Both the position numbers and the translations under genes were made by a program. From assembly GCF_900110695.1 (NCBI RefSeq), contig NZ_FOEH01000001.1, positions 434,001 through 498,000 on the forward strand: a stretch of 64,000 nucleotides of DNA, given 5' to 3'. The DNA comes from Virgibacillus subterraneus. GTDB lineage: Bacteria; Bacillota; Bacilli; Bacillales; Amphibacillaceae. Numbering within the stretch: position 1 is the stretch's first letter; each line of letters starts with the position of its first letter. This document shows, piece after piece, positions 30,246-39,067 of the stretch. The notes under the pieces are model-generated. The model did not search any database. It was not told where the DNA came from and worked only from the letters and a program-made list of their open reading frames with translations.

Positions 30246-31973
30246 ATGGATAATTGGAAAACAGCATATGAAAAATGGAGAACGTTTCAGCATCTTGAAC
30301 CATCATTAAAAAAAGAACTGGAAGATATTAAAGATAATAAATCGCTAGAAGATGCGTTTTATAAAGAATTAACTTTTGGTACTGGTGGTATGCGCGGGTT
30401 ACTGGGTCCTGGCATCAACCGCATGAATATTTATACAGTTCGAAAAGCCGTGAATGGACTTGTTAATTACTTAAAAGTAAATTGTGTGAACGTTAGAGAC
30501 CGAGGTGTAGTTGTCTCCTATGACTCCAGGTATATGTCTAAAGAATTTGCACTGGAAACAGCGAAAGTGCTTGGTGATTTTGGCATAAAGGCGCATGTAT
30601 TTAATACATTGCACCCGACACCAGTTCTGTCATTTGCTGTGCGCTACCTCGGAGCAGTCGCTGGAGTAATGATCACCGCTAGTCACAACCCGCCTGAATA
30701 TAATGGGTTTAAAGTTTACAATGAGGATGGGGGACAAATTACTCCTGAGGAAGCAAGTGACATCACTGCTGCAATACAAAAAGCAGATGATGAATTGACT
30801 ATTCCGTACATGGAAGAGAGTGAGCTAAAGGAAAGAGAGTTACTTTCATGGATTGGCAGTGAAATTGATAATGCTTATTTGGAATGCTTAGAGCAAATTT
30901 CCAATTTAAATGCGGATGAGCGTAACCAGGATAAAGAGTTGCAAATCGTATTCACTCCCTTACATGGAACAGCTTATGATTTAGTGATGAAAGGTCTGCA
31001 GCAATTAAACTTTAATCAGGTGGAAGTTGTGAAAGCACAAGCTGTACCAGATCCGGAATTTTCAACTGTTGAGTCACCTAACCCGGAGGAACATCAAGCA
31101 TTTAGTATGGCAATTGAGCTTGGGAAACAATCGGGTGCGGATATTCTAATCGGTACAGATCCTGATGCAGACCGACTAGGTGTTGCTGTCAGAGATGATG
31201 CTGGTGAATATAATGTTCTAACCGGAAACCAATTGGGTTCATTATTGTTAGACTATATTCTTTCACATAGTGAACAGGCGTTACTTGCGAATGGACGTAT
31301 GTTAAAAACAATTGTTACTTCAGAACTAGGTCGGAAAATTGCAGATTATTATGGCGTGAAGACAATTGATACATTAACCGGATTTAAATTTATCGGTGAA
31401 AAAATTCGCCAATTCGATGCAACAGGTGAAACATTTGTATTCGGTTATGAAGAGAGTTACGGCTATTTGATAAGTAGTTTTGCACGCGATAAAGACGCTG
31501 TCCAGGCAGCGGTACACGCAAGTGAAATGGCTTATTTTTGGAAAAAACAAGGAAAAACGCTGCATGCTGCGTTAGATGAACTCTATGAAAGACACGGGTA
31601 TTACTTGGAAGGGATGTCTTCTTTAACATTTAAAGGAAAAGAGGGTTCCGAAAAAATCGCTGCTATTATGAAAACCATTCGAAAAGAGCCGCTTACTGAA
31701 ATAGCAGGTTTACAAGTTCAGCAAATCGAGGACTATGATTCTGGCGAGCGGACAATATTAGGAAGTGAGCAATCGATTGAACAAATTGATCTGCCACAAG
31801 AAAACGTGGTCAAATATAAGCTAGAAAAAGATAGCTGGGTCTGTTTACGACCATCTGGAACTGAACCGAAAATTAAATGTTACTTTGGTGTATGCGGTTC
31901 TAGTAAACAGGAAAGCGATGGTCGCCTGGCTGCATTGAAGACACATATGGATGAAGTAATAGATCAGATTTAA
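30246..31973 (+). CDS. pgcA: Alpha-phosphoglucomutase (phospho-sugar mutase)
   Basis: Interconverts glucose-6-phosphate and glucose-1-phosphate for UDP-glucose and wall or glycolipid synthesis. The 575-residue protein has the phosphoserine loop ITASHNPPEYNGFKVY, the metal-binding GTDPDADRLGVA, the sugar-binding FGYEESYGYL and the phosphate-binding RPSGTEPKIKCYF, in the order of the four-domain alpha-D-phosphohexomutase family. Length and motifs match Bacillus PgcA (YhxB). AGAGGGGG precedes the ATG. It is monocistronic and upstream of the Mn-riboswitch unit. Confidence 0.94.
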   Translation: MDNWKTAYEKWRTFQHLEPSLKKELEDIKDNKSLEDAFYKELTFGTGGMRGLLGPGINRMNIYTVRKAVNGLVNYLKVNCVNVRDRGVVVSYDSRYMSKEFALETAKVLGDFGIKAHVFNTLHPTPVLSFAVRYLGAVAGVMITASHNPPEYNGFKVYNEDGGQITPEEASDITAAIQKADDELTIPYMEESELKERELLSWIGSEIDNAYLECLEQISNLNADERNQDKELQIVFTPLHGTAYDLVMKGLQQLNFNQVEVVKAQAVPDPEFSTVESPNPEEHQAFSMAIELGKQSGADILIGTDPDADRLGVAVRDDAGEYNVLTGNQLGSLLLDYILSHSEQALLANGRMLKTIVTSELGRKIADYYGVKTIDTLTGFKFIGEKIRQFDATGETFVFGYEESYGYLISSFARDKDAVQAAVHASEMAYFWKKQGKTLHAALDELYERHGYYLEGMSSLTFKGKEGSEKIAAIMKTIRKEPLTEIAGLQVQQIEDYDSGERTILGSEQSIEQIDLPQENVVKYKLEKDSWVCLRPSGTEPKIKCYFGVCGSSKQESDGRLAALKTHMDEVIDQI

Positions 31974-32048
31974 GAATACTTTTTGCCAAAAAGGGTATTG
32001 TATAAGAAACAATATATGTAATGGTAAAGTAGATAACGAATCTAATAG

Positions 32049-32077
32049 TTGACATTTAGCGAAGGAAAAGGTTTAAT
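32049..32077 (+). promoter_or_regulatory. Predicted promoter of the ykoY leader
   Basis: TTGACA at 32049 and TTTAAT at 32072, 17-bp spacer, about 20 bp before the Mn aptamer. Confidence 0.55.
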
Positions 32078-32095
32078 TTAAGTAACATAATATTC

Positions 32096-32187
32096 CTAAA
32101 GGGGAGTAGCTGGACAATTATAGCCGTCATTTCGAGATAGTATCTCCGGCTTAATTGGCAACGTGCGTTGTTAGCGAGACCTTTACC
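32096..32187 (+). promoter_or_regulatory. yybP-ykoY manganese riboswitch aptamer
   Basis: AAAGGGGAGTAGC at the 5' side, CCGTCATTTCGAGA and CTCCGGC in the middle, and TAGCGAGACCTTTACC at the 3' side reproduce the yybP-ykoY core; AAAGG and CCTTT form P1. In characterised examples Mn2+ binding raises expression of the downstream exporter. Confidence 0.92.
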
Positions 32188-32247
32188 ATTAACGGGGTAA
32201 GGGTCTTTTGTAATTGGTTCTTACCTGTTGGTGAGGACCATTTTTTT
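32178..32247 (+). terminator. Riboswitch expression platform with two tandem hairpins
   Basis: Hairpin 1 pairs GACCTTTACC (the P1 3' strand) with GGTAAGGGTC and is followed by TTTTG. Hairpin 2 pairs GGTTCTTACC with GGTGAGGACC and is followed by seven T, directly before the ykoY RBS. GGTAAG of hairpin 1 can also pair with CTTACC of hairpin 2, giving a mutually exclusive antiterminator. Confidence 0.75.
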
Positions 32248-32261
32248 GAGGAGAGATTTAA

Positions 32262-33020
32262 TTGGATATACAGCTATTAATCGAGTATTTATGGGTATTA
32301 GTAATATTAATCGGTCTTGAGGGTCTCTTGGCTGCGGATAATGCATTAGTGTTAGCAATAATGGTGAAACATTTACCACCCAAAAAACGTAAAAAAGCAT
32401 TATTTTACGGACTTGCAGGGGCATTTGTTTTACGATTTGGCTCATTATTTATTATCTCGTTTCTAGTTGATGTATGGCAAGTACAAGCTTTAGGCGCAGC
32501 ATACCTGCTATTCATTTCCATCAAGCATTTATATGACAAGCTATGGTCTGAAAAGGAAGAAAAGAAACCGAAAGAAGAAGGCAGTGGGTTCTGGATGACA
32601 GTTGTAAAGGTAGAATTTGCCGACCTGGCATTTGCGGTAGATTCTATTCTGGCAGCGGTAGCACTTGCAGTTGCTTTACCACCAACAGGTTGGACAAACG
32701 TAGGTAGTCTTGACGGTGGACAGTTTGCAGTAGTGCTTGCCGGTGGTATGATTGGTCTGATCATTATGCGATTCGCTGCAAATGTATTTGTTGAATTACT
32801 GAATAAACGGCCTGGACTTGAAATAGCCGCATTTGTAATTGTCGGTTGGGTAGGTGTGAAACTAGCATTAATTGTATTTGCACATCCTGACATTGCTTGG
32901 ATTCCACACGACTTCCCGCATTCTACAATATGGAAACTGATTTTCTACGCAGTGTTAGTTGCTATTGCAGCTAGCGGCTGGTTTATGTCAGGTAAGAAAG
33001 AGGTAGAAGAAAAGGAGTAA
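32262..33020 (+). CDS. ykoY: TerC-family membrane protein, manganese exporter (YkoY-like)
   Basis: A 252-residue integral membrane protein with about seven helices and the TerC signature: GLLAADNALVLAIMVKHLPP near the start and EFADLAFAVDSILAAVALAV in the middle, each with an acidic residue inside the membrane as expected for metal transport. In Bacillus subtilis YkoY (MeeY) exports Mn2+ to metalate secreted enzymes, and the Mn riboswitch directly upstream supports the same role here. The start codon is TTG, with GAGGAGAG six bases before it. The DUF488 gene follows after 20 bp, probably in the same transcript. Confidence 0.92.
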   Translation: MDIQLLIEYLWVLVILIGLEGLLAADNALVLAIMVKHLPPKKRKKALFYGLAGAFVLRFGSLFIISFLVDVWQVQALGAAYLLFISIKHLYDKLWSEKEEKKPKEEGSGFWMTVVKVEFADLAFAVDSILAAVALAVALPPTGWTNVGSLDGGQFAVVLAGGMIGLIIMRFAANVFVELLNKRPGLEIAAFVIVGWVGVKLALIVFAHPDIAWIPHDFPHSTIWKLIFYAVLVAIAASGWFMSGKKEVEEKE

Positions 33021-33040
33021 ATTCATAAAGGAGTATTTCA

Positions 33041-33400
33041 ATGCCTGTACAAATGAAGCGAATTTATGAAAAAGTTGAAACAAGTGATGGTGTGCGTGTG
33101 TTGGTAGACCGCGTCTGGCCACGGGGTATGTCAAAAGAGGATGCTCATCTGGATCATTGGATGAAGGAAGTTGGACCATCGAATGATTTGCGTAAATGGT
33201 TTGGACATGACCCTGATAAATATGATGCATTCAAAAAGAAATATAAAGAAGAACTCAAGAACGGTGACCAGCAGGAAGAACTCCAAAAACTAAAAGAACT
33301 AACAAAACAGTATAACAAAAATCTGACATTATTATTTGCGGCAAAAGATGAACAATTTAATCAGGCACGCGTTCTAAAAGAAATACTGGACCGGCAGTAA
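33041..33400 (+). CDS. DUF488 family protein (YeaO-like)
   Basis: A 119-residue cytosolic protein with the full DUF488/YeaO pattern: VRVLVDRVWPRGMSKEDAHL, then WMKEVGPSNDLRKWFGHDPD and a C-terminal TLLFAAKDEQFNQARVLKE helix-strand. The family has no established activity. The gene lies 20 bp downstream of ykoY behind AAAGGAG, so it may share the Mn-dependent leader; whether it works in metal homeostasis is unknown. Confidence 0.9.
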   Translation: MPVQMKRIYEKVETSDGVRVLVDRVWPRGMSKEDAHLDHWMKEVGPSNDLRKWFGHDPDKYDAFKKKYKEELKNGDQQEELQKLKELTKQYNKNLTLLFAAKDEQFNQARVLKEILDRQ

Positions 33401-33403
33401 GCG

Positions 33404-33436
33404 AAAATCCTCACTATTAGTTTAGTGGGGATTTGT
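33404..33436 (+). terminator. Hairpin after the ykoY-DUF488 unit
   Basis: AAATCCTCACTA and TAGTGGGGATTT pair (one T-G wobble). The T-run is poor. Repeat A5 follows. Confidence 0.5.
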
Positions 33437-33440
33437 GGAT

Positions 33441-33524
33441 CTTAAGACAGTATGAGATACTTTCTTATTACATAAGTGCAATTAAGGCTTTTGCTATTAG
33501 TGACCTGGCGACAAGTTTTTTAGT
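33441..33524 (+). repeat. Family A repeat, copy A5 (degenerate short form)
   Basis: TACTTTCTTATTACATAAGTGCAATTAAGGC and ACCTGGCGACAAGTTTTTTAG, joined here with several mismatches, follow the family order. Confidence 0.6.
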
Positions 33525-33602
33525 TAAATTTATGTAAATTTTATCGCTTATTCCCAGTAAATGTGTTATTTTATAAGGAAAATAAATGCTGGAGGGGCAG
33601 AT

Positions 33603-34781
33603 ATGAAGAAAAAACGCTCACTGATTGAAATTTTAGGTGCATCGCTTAAGCTTGGACTTACTTCGTTCGGTGGCCCGGTCGCACACCTAGGTTATTTTAA
33701 AGAAGAATACATAGATAAACGAAAATGGATTGATGACAAAACCTATGCAGATATAATTGCTTTATGTCAATTTCTTCCTGGCCCTGCAAGTAGTCAAGTA
33801 GGGATTGCAATCGGCATGCTGCGTGGCGGTTTCTTAGGTGGTGTAGTCTCGTGGCTGGGATTTACAATACCATCTGTTATTGTGCTTGTAATGTTTGCGC
33901 TATTATATCAGACTTTTTCATTGGAAGGTGCTGCTTGGATTGGGAGTTTGAAAATTGTAGCGGTCGCAGTTGTCGCCCATGCTGTGATTGGTCTCGGTAA
34001 AAAGTTAACACCAGATCAACCGAGAATAGCAGTGGCATTAATTGCAGCAATGGTTATGCTGTTGTTTCCGTCAGCAATTGTACAAATCTCAGTGATTATT
34101 GGTGCGGCAATTTTAGGGTATTTTCTTTTTTCGAAACATGCTGATTCAAAGGTGCAGCCTTTTCCCGTTTCAATTACAAAAAAACAAGGTATTATTTCAA
34201 TAGCGATTTTAGTTTTATTATTAATCTTTTTACCAATTCTTTCGCAAACTGCTTCAAACATATATATTTCTATATTTGATACATTCTTCCGTGTTGGAGC
34301 TATCGTTTTTGGTGGGGGTCATGTTGTACTACCATTGCTGGAGCAGGAAGTCGTTCCGAATGGCCTATTATCAAGTAGTGAATTCTTGGCAGGGTACGGT
34401 ATGGCTCAAGCGGTTCCAGGACCTTTATTTACATTCGCAAGTTATTTAGGAACGATGATTAGTGGGGTTGCCGGTGCTATTGTTGCAACGGTTGCTATCT
34501 TTTTGCCGTCATTCCTATTAATTGTTGGTGCACTTCCTTTTTTAAGTGAATTACGTAAACGTTCAAGTTTTCAAGGGATCCTAACTGGTGTCAATGCAAG
34601 TGTGGTTGGAATTTTACTTGCAGCACTCTATGATCCAGTTTTTACGAGTTCGATCAATAACGGAGCTGACTTCGGACTTGCCGCAATCCTATTTGGGCTG
34701 CTCCATTTCTGGAAAACACCTGCGTGGCTAATCGTAATTATTGGTGTTATAGTTGGAACTGGTATAAGTTATATTCTTTAA
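33603..34781 (+). CDS. chrA: Chromate transporter, long-chain (two-domain) ChrA
   Basis: A 392-residue membrane protein made of two homologous chromate_transp domains. The first carries GLTSFGGPVAHLGYFKEEYI and PGPASSQVGIAIG; the second FGGGHVVLPLLEQEV and GYGMAQAVPGPLFTFASYLG, both hallmark motifs. LCHR-type ChrA proteins export chromate; many close homologues lack proven chromate resistance, so the true anion is uncertain. Start ATG 33603 lies behind GGAGGGG; an upstream in-frame extension has no RBS. It is 15 bp upstream of the OsmC gene, so the two probably form an operon. Confidence 0.9.
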   Translation: MKKKRSLIEILGASLKLGLTSFGGPVAHLGYFKEEYIDKRKWIDDKTYADIIALCQFLPGPASSQVGIAIGMLRGGFLGGVVSWLGFTIPSVIVLVMFALLYQTFSLEGAAWIGSLKIVAVAVVAHAVIGLGKKLTPDQPRIAVALIAAMVMLLFPSAIVQISVIIGAAILGYFLFSKHADSKVQPFPVSITKKQGIISIAILVLLLIFLPILSQTASNIYISIFDTFFRVGAIVFGGGHVVLPLLEQEVVPNGLLSSSEFLAGYGMAQAVPGPLFTFASYLGTMISGVAGAIVATVAIFLPSFLLIVGALPFLSELRKRSSFQGILTGVNASVVGILLAALYDPVFTSSINNGADFGLAAILFGLLHFWKTPAWLIVIIGVIVGTGISYIL

Positions 34782-34796
34782 ACTTGAGGTGATTTG

Positions 34797-35237
34797 ATGG
34801 CTGAGCATCATTTTCAATTAAAAGCAGACTGGCCTGGTGGACGGAATAGTACAGGATCTATTGAAGCCGGGAACCTACAAACGAAAGTATCAATTCCACC
34901 CGAAATGGATGGTCCTGGAATAGGTACGAACCCCGACGAGATGCTGTTAGGTGCAGCTGCAACGTGCTATCTGATTACATTAGCGGCTATGATTGAGCGT
35001 ACCAAACTTCCATTAAAGGAAATGGGACTTGAATCAGAAGGCATTGTTGACGTGACAAATGGCATCATTACTTATAAAAAAATCATCCACAAGCCAACAG
35101 TTGCACTACAGGAAAATGCAGCGGAAACGGATTATAAGAAACTGCATAAGCTGGTTGAAAAAGCAGAAACAAGCTGTATGATTTCACGTGCACTAAAAGG
35201 AAATGTTGAAATAGAATTACAAGCAGATATAACGTAG
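34797..35237 (+). CDS. OsmC/Ohr-family protein
   Basis: A 146-residue protein of the OsmC superfamily, peroxidases that reduce organic hydroperoxides through two cysteines. The peroxidatic cysteine lies in LLGAAATCYLITLAAMIE and the second in AETSCMISRALKGN, both at the usual spacing. ATG at 34797 follows TTGAGGTG; a TTG directly before it is less likely. Its place 15 bp behind chrA suggests co-expression, fitting a thiol-oxidant stress role, which is inference. No adjacent ohrR is seen, so regulation by OhrR is not implied. Confidence 0.88.
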   Translation: MAEHHFQLKADWPGGRNSTGSIEAGNLQTKVSIPPEMDGPGIGTNPDEMLLGAAATCYLITLAAMIERTKLPLKEMGLESEGIVDVTNGIITYKKIIHKPTVALQENAAETDYKKLHKLVEKAETSCMISRALKGNVEIELQADIT

Positions 35238-35297
35238 CAAGGTCGCATTTTGTGGCCTTGTTATTTTTTTGTTTCGATAACACTAGTAATTCATCTC

Positions 35298-35327
35298 TTG
35301 ACAATTTATTCCGTACAATTGTATAGT
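35298..35327 (+). promoter_or_regulatory. Predicted sigma-A promoter of tcyP
   Basis: TTGACA and TATAGT with an 18-bp spacer. The leader to the GTG start is about 130 nt. Confidence 0.65.
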
Positions 35328-35460
35328 ATTAAAACATACTATTTTGATAGGAATAATATATATTAATGTGTATCGTTTTTCTATGCGCCATCATATAATG
35401 ATGCTACAAGCATAAAGAACAATAAACACAAAAAGGATAAAGGATAAAGGAGGAATTATC

Positions 35461-36855
35461 GTGGACTTAGCATATATTTTAGTGAATATCGCGGCATTAG
35501 CAGCAATCATTGGACTACTTATTTACATGCAAAAGAAACATTTTTCATTTAGTAAACGTGTGTTCACAGGTTTGGGACTTGGTATCGTATTAGGTGCGAT
35601 TTTACAGGCTGTATACGGTGCAGGTTCGGAAGTGTTATCACAGACAACCGAGTGGTATAACATTGTAGGCAGGGGATATATTAGCTTATTAATGATGATT
35701 GTCGTACCTCTGGTTATGGTCTCAATTATTCAATCGATAATTAATTTGGAAAAAGGTTCAGAACTTGGGAAAATGGCAGGTTGGATTATTGGTATCTTAG
35801 TGGGAACCGCAATGATAGCAGCACTTGTAGGGATAGGAAGTGCCGCAATATTTGACTTAAATGCTAGTGAAATTGAGGCAGGTCAAGCAGAAAACGATCG
35901 AGGAACTATGCTGGAATCAAGATTAGGTGATATAGAGGATCTATCTACACCTGAAAAAATTCTAAGCTTTATCCCGTCAAACATATTCCTGGATATGACG
36001 CAGCAACGATCTACATCCGTAATCGCAGTTGTGATATTCTCGATAATTATTGGTATCGCCGTTCTCGGTTTACGGAGAAAAAATCCGGAACAAGCAGAAA
36101 TGTTTACGAAAATAATGAACTCGATATATGCAGTGGTTATGCGAATTGTAACGTTGGTTTTACGGTTAACACCATTTGGTATTCTCGCGTTAATGGCAAA
36201 TACAGTAGCCAACACAGATGTTGCTGGAATTATGGAGCTTGGGAAGTTTGTTATTGCTTCGTATGTGGCATTAGCTGTCATGTTTATCATCCATCTTGTT
36301 ATGGTAGGCGTATTCGGTTTGAATCCAATGACATACTTGAGAAAAGTGTTGCCAGTACTTGGCTTTGCATTTACTTCACGCTCAAGTGCTGGGACAATTC
36401 CGCTAAATATTCAAGCGCAACGAAACTCACTTGGTGTTGATTCTGGGATTGCCAATATGTCTGCATCCTTTGGTGCTACGATTGGGCAAAATGGTTGTGC
36501 AGGAATCTACCCAGCCATGTTAGCTGTTATGATTGCACCATCAGTTGGAATCGATCCGTTTACACCAGGATTTATCACGCAATTAGTGCTAATCATAGGT
36601 ATTAGTTCATTTGGAGTAGCAGGTGTAGGTGGTGGCGCAACATTCGCCGCATTAATAGTACTATCATCAATGGGTCTGCCGGTCGCATTAGCCGGACTAT
36701 TAATTTCAATTGAAGCACTAATCGACATGGGTCGTACCGCATTGAATGTAAATGATTCGATGCTTTCAGGTACCTTAACATCACGTATAATGAAAAAATT
36801 AAACCTGAAAACCTTTAACGATAAAACAGCAATCGAACAAGAAACATCACTATAA
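35461..36855 (+). CDS. tcyP: L-cystine symporter TcyP (DAACS family)
   Basis: A 464-residue dicarboxylate/amino acid:cation symporter of the TcyP (YhcL) type for cystine uptake. The N-terminal helices, SLLMMIVVPLVMVSIIQSI, the re-entrant loop region AFTSRSSAGTIPLNIQAQ and the C-terminal GVGGGATFAALIVLSSMGLP and MGRTALNVNDSM are typical of this subgroup; the RSSAGTIP tip distinguishes it from glutamate carriers. The start is GTG behind AAAGGAGG. A classical promoter lies upstream. In Bacillus subtilis tcyP is under CymR; no CymR box was identified here. A terminator and then tandem array E2 follow. Confidence 0.9.
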   Translation: MDLAYILVNIAALAAIIGLLIYMQKKHFSFSKRVFTGLGLGIVLGAILQAVYGAGSEVLSQTTEWYNIVGRGYISLLMMIVVPLVMVSIIQSIINLEKGSELGKMAGWIIGILVGTAMIAALVGIGSAAIFDLNASEIEAGQAENDRGTMLESRLGDIEDLSTPEKILSFIPSNIFLDMTQQRSTSVIAVVIFSIIIGIAVLGLRRKNPEQAEMFTKIMNSIYAVVMRIVTLVLRLTPFGILALMANTVANTDVAGIMELGKFVIASYVALAVMFIIHLVMVGVFGLNPMTYLRKVLPVLGFAFTSRSSAGTIPLNIQAQRNSLGVDSGIANMSASFGATIGQNGCAGIYPAMLAVMIAPSVGIDPFTPGFITQLVLIIGISSFGVAGVGGGATFAALIVLSSMGLPVALAGLLISIEALIDMGRTALNVNDSMLSGTLTSRIMKKLNLKTFNDKTAIEQETSL

Positions 36856-36860
36856 TTTTA

Positions 36861-36897
36861 AAAATAGTCGTTCCAGACTGGGGGCGACTATTTTTAT
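36861..36897 (+). terminator. Terminator of tcyP
   Basis: AAATAGTCG and CGACTATTT, followed by TTATT; array E2 begins 20 bp later. Confidence 0.8.
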
Positions 36898-36916
36898 TGC
36901 TTCAGAAGGGTCTTAA

Positions 36917-37154
36917 CTCGAGCGAGCTGGAGTCAAAGTCGAGCGACAACACGTCAAACTCGAGCGAACCAGAGCCAAACTCGAGCGACGAGCGACAACA
37001 CATCAAACTCGAGCGACAACACACCAAACTCGAGCGACAACACATCAAACTCGAGCGACAACACATCAAAGTCGAGCGACAACACGTCAAACTCGAGCGA
37101 GCCAGAGCCAAACTCGAGCGACAGCACCCCAAACTCGAGCGATCCAACACTCCA
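36917..37154. repeat. Tandem array E2, eleven 21-bp units
   Basis: Each unit begins CTCGAGCGA (or GTCGAGCGA) and continues with about 12 bp, most often CAACACATCAAA; the variants ACCAGAGCCAAA and GCCAGAGCCAAA recur. Ten units are exactly 21 bp and one carries a 7-bp duplication (CGAGCGA). The array ends 7 bp before the stop codon of ligD and lies between convergent genes. Confidence 0.92.
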
Positions 37155-37161
37155 ACCAAGA

Positions 37162-38961
37162 TTACCTCTCCACAAGCCCCAAGATTTTATCCATTACTTG
37201 CGTTTTACCCACTTCAAAATAACCATCGAACGGGCATCCGTCCCTCTTCACACGTTCAACAACATTAGCAATTGTAAACGAATCAGGCGTGAGTCCTTCC
37301 CTAACTTCTTCCCAAAATAATGGTGCTGAAACTGTTGCATCATCTCTTTTCCGTGGTGAATATGGGGCAATTAATGTTTTGTCTTTGCCATGCTGTAAAT
37401 AATCAATATACAGGCGGTCTCCTCTGTTTTTCTTGAGTCGTTCAGTAGTAAATAAATCAGGGTGTTCCTTTTCAATTGTCCAGGCGATTGCTTGGGTGAA
37501 AACCCCTGTCTGATCATACGTCATGCTTTCGTTCGGGATAGGAATGTGTATTTGCAGCCCTTTTCCGCCAGATGTTTTAACAAATGAAACTAATTCAAGG
37601 TTATCAAGCAATTGTTTCAGTATATTGGCAGCCTTAATAGCTAGTGGAAATGCCTCTCTGTCAGGTGGATCCAAGTCGAAAGCTATTTCCGTTGGGGTGT
37701 CATTGTCAGCCGATTGAAATGGAATATGAAATTCGACTGCTCCATGATTAGCAAACCACAATAATGAATTCAATGAATCACAAATAAAGAACTCCTCATC
37801 CTCAATATAGACACTTTTAATGAAGGATGGTGCGTAATCGGGTAGATGTTTTTGAAAAAAATATTCCTTATGTACTCCATCAGGACAGCGAATAACTGTT
37901 AAACGTCGATCTTTGAGAAAAGGCAGCATGTAAGGAGAAATTTCCCGTATGTAAACAAGTAAATCACCTTTTGTCATATCAGCCTGTGGCCAGAAAATTT
38001 TATCTGTATTTGTAAGTTCAACTATATTAGGAGGTAATGTGATATCGAGCTTTAATTTATTTAATGTGCAATCGGTGGCTTCCATACTTGGCAGTATCTG
38101 ATTAAACTCGGGCTCTCGTAACTCACTTTTAAATAAGTCTAACGTATTAATCTCAGCACATATTGCAGGTGGCAGTCTGAATCCATCACCTTCTTTTGCC
38201 CCATTTGAGCGAAATATATCTTTCAAAGTATTAGATTCCTCGTCATCCAGCCCATGCTTGCATTTGCCAATAGAAAGAACTTCATCATGATCAAAAACAC
38301 AAACAGTAAAATAGTCATTTTTAGTATTATAAAAAGTTAAAAACCCATTAATTTTACGCCAGTTTTTGATTTTAAACCAATCGTTATGCTTCTTTTTATC
38401 TCCGTATACGCTATTCAAACGCTTAGCGACTATGCCTTCACTTTTATAGTCAAATACCTTCGCCCACAATTCATCTGCATCATTTGTAAAAGGTACATAA
38501 CGTAACAGGCTCTCAAACTGTCCCTTGTCAAAAATGACAGCAAGCTTTTTTTTACGTTCAGCAAACTCTTCGTTGACTAGTGATTCACCCTCATATTCCA
38601 GTAAATCAAACGCCATAAAGCTTGCTGGACGAGTTGCAGCAGCATTTTCGATTGGTTCTTTATTTTTAAGACGTCCACGCTTTTGAATCCAGGAAAAATT
38701 GGCCTGGTATTCATTATTCAAAACAACCAATTCACCATCAACTCGGAGTGGAAGGGAATCCTCAATTGACGATTGCTTGGCCAGGCAAGCCATAATGATC
38801 TCTGGAAAATTTGCAGTAAGATCTGTATCGTTCCTGCTTATTAAACGGATAGTCTCTTTCTCCCAATGAAGAACACAGCGAAATCCATCATACTTTACTT
38901 CATAAACCCACTCAGTCCCGGTCGGAATTTGCTCACTGGCATTTGGCTTCATTATATTCAC
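37162..38961 (-). CDS. ligD: ATP-dependent DNA ligase LigD (ligase plus polymerase domains)
   Basis: Non-homologous end-joining ligase, 599 residues with GTG at 38961 (AAGGAG ten bases upstream). Order is ligase first: the nucleotidyl lysine in EVKYDGFR (K23), RVDGELVVLN, KSEGIVAKRLNS and the OB fold to about residue 290; then a primase-polymerase domain beginning LTNTDKIFWPQA, with catalytic FDLDPPDR, TSGGKGLQIHIP and LYIDYLQHGKDKT. The nuclease (phosphoesterase) domain is absent, as in Bacillus LigD (YkoU). It is divergent from ku and convergent to tcyP across array E2. Confidence 0.94.
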   Translation of the reverse strand: MNIMKPNASEQIPTGTEWVYEVKYDGFRCVLHWEKETIRLISRNDTDLTANFPEIIMACLAKQSSIEDSLPLRVDGELVVLNNEYQANFSWIQKRGRLKNKEPIENAAATRPASFMAFDLLEYEGESLVNEEFAERKKKLAVIFDKGQFESLLRYVPFTNDADELWAKVFDYKSEGIVAKRLNSVYGDKKKHNDWFKIKNWRKINGFLTFYNTKNDYFTVCVFDHDEVLSIGKCKHGLDDEESNTLKDIFRSNGAKEGDGFRLPPAICAEINTLDLFKSELREPEFNQILPSMEATDCTLNKLKLDITLPPNIVELTNTDKIFWPQADMTKGDLLVYIREISPYMLPFLKDRRLTVIRCPDGVHKEYFFQKHLPDYAPSFIKSVYIEDEEFFICDSLNSLLWFANHGAVEFHIPFQSADNDTPTEIAFDLDPPDREAFPLAIKAANILKQLLDNLELVSFVKTSGGKGLQIHIPIPNESMTYDQTGVFTQAIAWTIEKEHPDLFTTERLKKNRGDRLYIDYLQHGKDKTLIAPYSPRKRDDATVSAPLFWEEVREGLTPDSFTIANVVERVKRDGCPFDGYFEVGKTQVMDKILGLVER

Positions 38962-39067
38962 GGCTAACACACTCCTTTATATTAATGTTGCTCATACAAT
39001 AGAAAAATATCAAAAGGATAAAAAAAATCTATGGCGGTACACTATGGTAAAAAGGGAGGTTATGATA

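Noticed and set aside
31976-32002. Hairpin after pgcA (AATACTTTTT with AAAAGGGTATT)
   Set aside because: Mismatched stem and no T-run; too weak to call a terminator.
36897-37268. Open frames on both strands through array E2, encoding repeated LERQHTK-like or SSLMCCR-like peptides
   Set aside because: A 21-bp period keeps any stop-free frame open, so these are consequences of the repeat. No RBS, and they run into the 3' end of ligD.
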